Of a stretch of DNA of 64,000 bases, positions 63,270 to 64,000 are shown one piece after another. Source of the DNA: Macrosoma leucophasiata. Taxonomy: Eukaryota > Arthropoda > Insecta > Lepidoptera > Hedylidae. How positions within the stretch are numbered: position 1 is the stretch's first letter; each line of letters starts with the position of its first letter. Both the position numbers and the translations under genes were made by a program. The notes below the pieces were generated by a model. The model saw only the letters and a list, made by a program, of their open reading frames with translations, was not told the DNA's origin and made no database searches. The stretch is taken from the NCBI GenBank assembly GCA_036365455.1, contig JAWQUS010000022.1:992001-1056000 (forward strand), read 5' to 3'.

Positions 63270-63540
63270 TATATATGATCGTACGCGTGTTATTATTTCT
63301 GCCTTCACCTTAGAAAAATATAAGCATAAAGATATAATAATATCTTTTGAAATTACTCGCAGATGCGGCACGCTCACTTCATTCGGCACTTTCACTTCGC
63401 TCGTATGACCCGTTAGCTTCGCTCTACGTTTACTGACTTCCATAAAGTTATTAACTGTACCCCACAGCTTCTCCTTTGAAGTGATGGTCCAGCGTGGAGT
63501 TGTCATTAGTGAAAAATAAATACTGCATCCTGTAGGCATT
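63270..63540 (-). other. Open frame, possible decayed coding fragment (weak)
   Basis: A 93-codon reverse frame includes MTTPRWTITSKEKLWGTVNN and FMEVSKRRAKLTGHTSEVKV, less AT-biased than its surroundings. I recognise no family. It could be debris of an element or a lone exon. Confidence 0.25.
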
Positions 63541-63571
63541 TACACAAAATAGAGGTCAAAATGCACATGCG

Positions 63572-63894
63572 TTACCATTTTATTATAAAGTAATGAAGGT
63601 GGCAAACAAGCATGCAGTTCACATTAATGTTAATTGACGACTGCAGCCCATAGACCACCCAAACCCACCACCCAGACCCAACCAAAGACCAGAGGTCAAA
63701 ATGTACATGCATTGCCACCCCTGAGATCTTATTTGATTTAATATGTCTCTGTGATAAGTTATTACGGGGCTATACATTACCTACCATCTAACTGCAACAC
63801 GATAGTGCTTAGCACTACCACTTAGCGGTAGATAGATTAGGTAATGCGTTAGTGCCTACAACCTTGAGCTCCTACACTTTAACTCTACCACCAG
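63572..63894 (-). mobile_element. A retroposon, variant with insertion
   Basis: AAAGTAATGAAGGTGGCAAA to AACTCTACCACCAG. An ACCCACCACCCAGACCCAAC stretch is inserted near 63663. Confidence 0.85.
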
Positions 63895-64000
63895 TTACCA
63901 TTCGTGATGGATGGATTTTTTTTCTATGCAGAAATTTTAATTCCTTAATTTTTGTCTATCCATATTGTACCTGTTTACTACATTCATTCATTTTGACTGG

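Overview
The window looks like intergenic or intronic DNA from a lepidopteran (moth or butterfly). I found no host protein gene I could identify. The lepidopteran call rests on remembered repeat types, not on a database search: RTE-like LINE tails, Helitron-like elements ending in CAGCTAG with a GC-rich hairpin, tRNA-headed SINEs and dense short TIR elements. Almost every longer open frame is a LINE remnant or a chance frame inside a repeat.

Families were defined by comparing copies within the window. A: about 290 bp poly(A) retroposon, about 40 copies. B: about 400 bp poly(A) retroposon. C: RTE-like LINE 3' ends with a (GTAT)n/(ATAC)n tail. A second RTE-type LINE has an (ATG)n tail. D: 290-300 bp TIR element with 8-bp target duplications (hAT-like). 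F, N, O and Q: other TIR or inverted-repeat elements. G: fold-back retroposon carrying a tRNA-like module. I, K and T: Helitron-like elements. J: tRNA-headed SINE whose 3' tail resembles LINE C. M: SINE with a 5S rRNA-like head.

Layout: 0-5 kb holds a G/H remnant, B and A copies, a three-level A/D/A nest and an RTE LINE end. 5-11 kb holds Helitrons, a Harbinger-like MITE, LINE C, the 5S-headed SINE, a hAT MITE and element F. 11-20 kb holds D copies with clear target duplications, A pairs, LINE C-terminal debris, a second SINE type nested in A, and a G copy. 20-31 kb holds a decayed LINE reverse transcriptase, Helitrons, SINE J, G inside palindrome H, and a B/Helitron/LINE C nest. 31-46 kb holds further A, B, C and D copies, a complete 908-bp hAT-type element and two large palindromic structures. 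46-53 kb holds G, J and several inverted-repeat elements. 53-61.7 kb is the most unique part, with two CpG-rich islands and a 1.9-kb TIR element. 61.7-64 kb holds A copies, a 123-bp tandem array and a Helitron.

The two most notable systems are G (four of its five copies flanked by exact 11-16 bp target duplications, with sense and antisense tRNA-like sequence in one unit) and the SINE-LINE tail sharing (J with C, M with the RTE LINE). The nests give a relative insertion order. All family names are labels used here only, and superfamily assignments are inferences from termini and target duplications.
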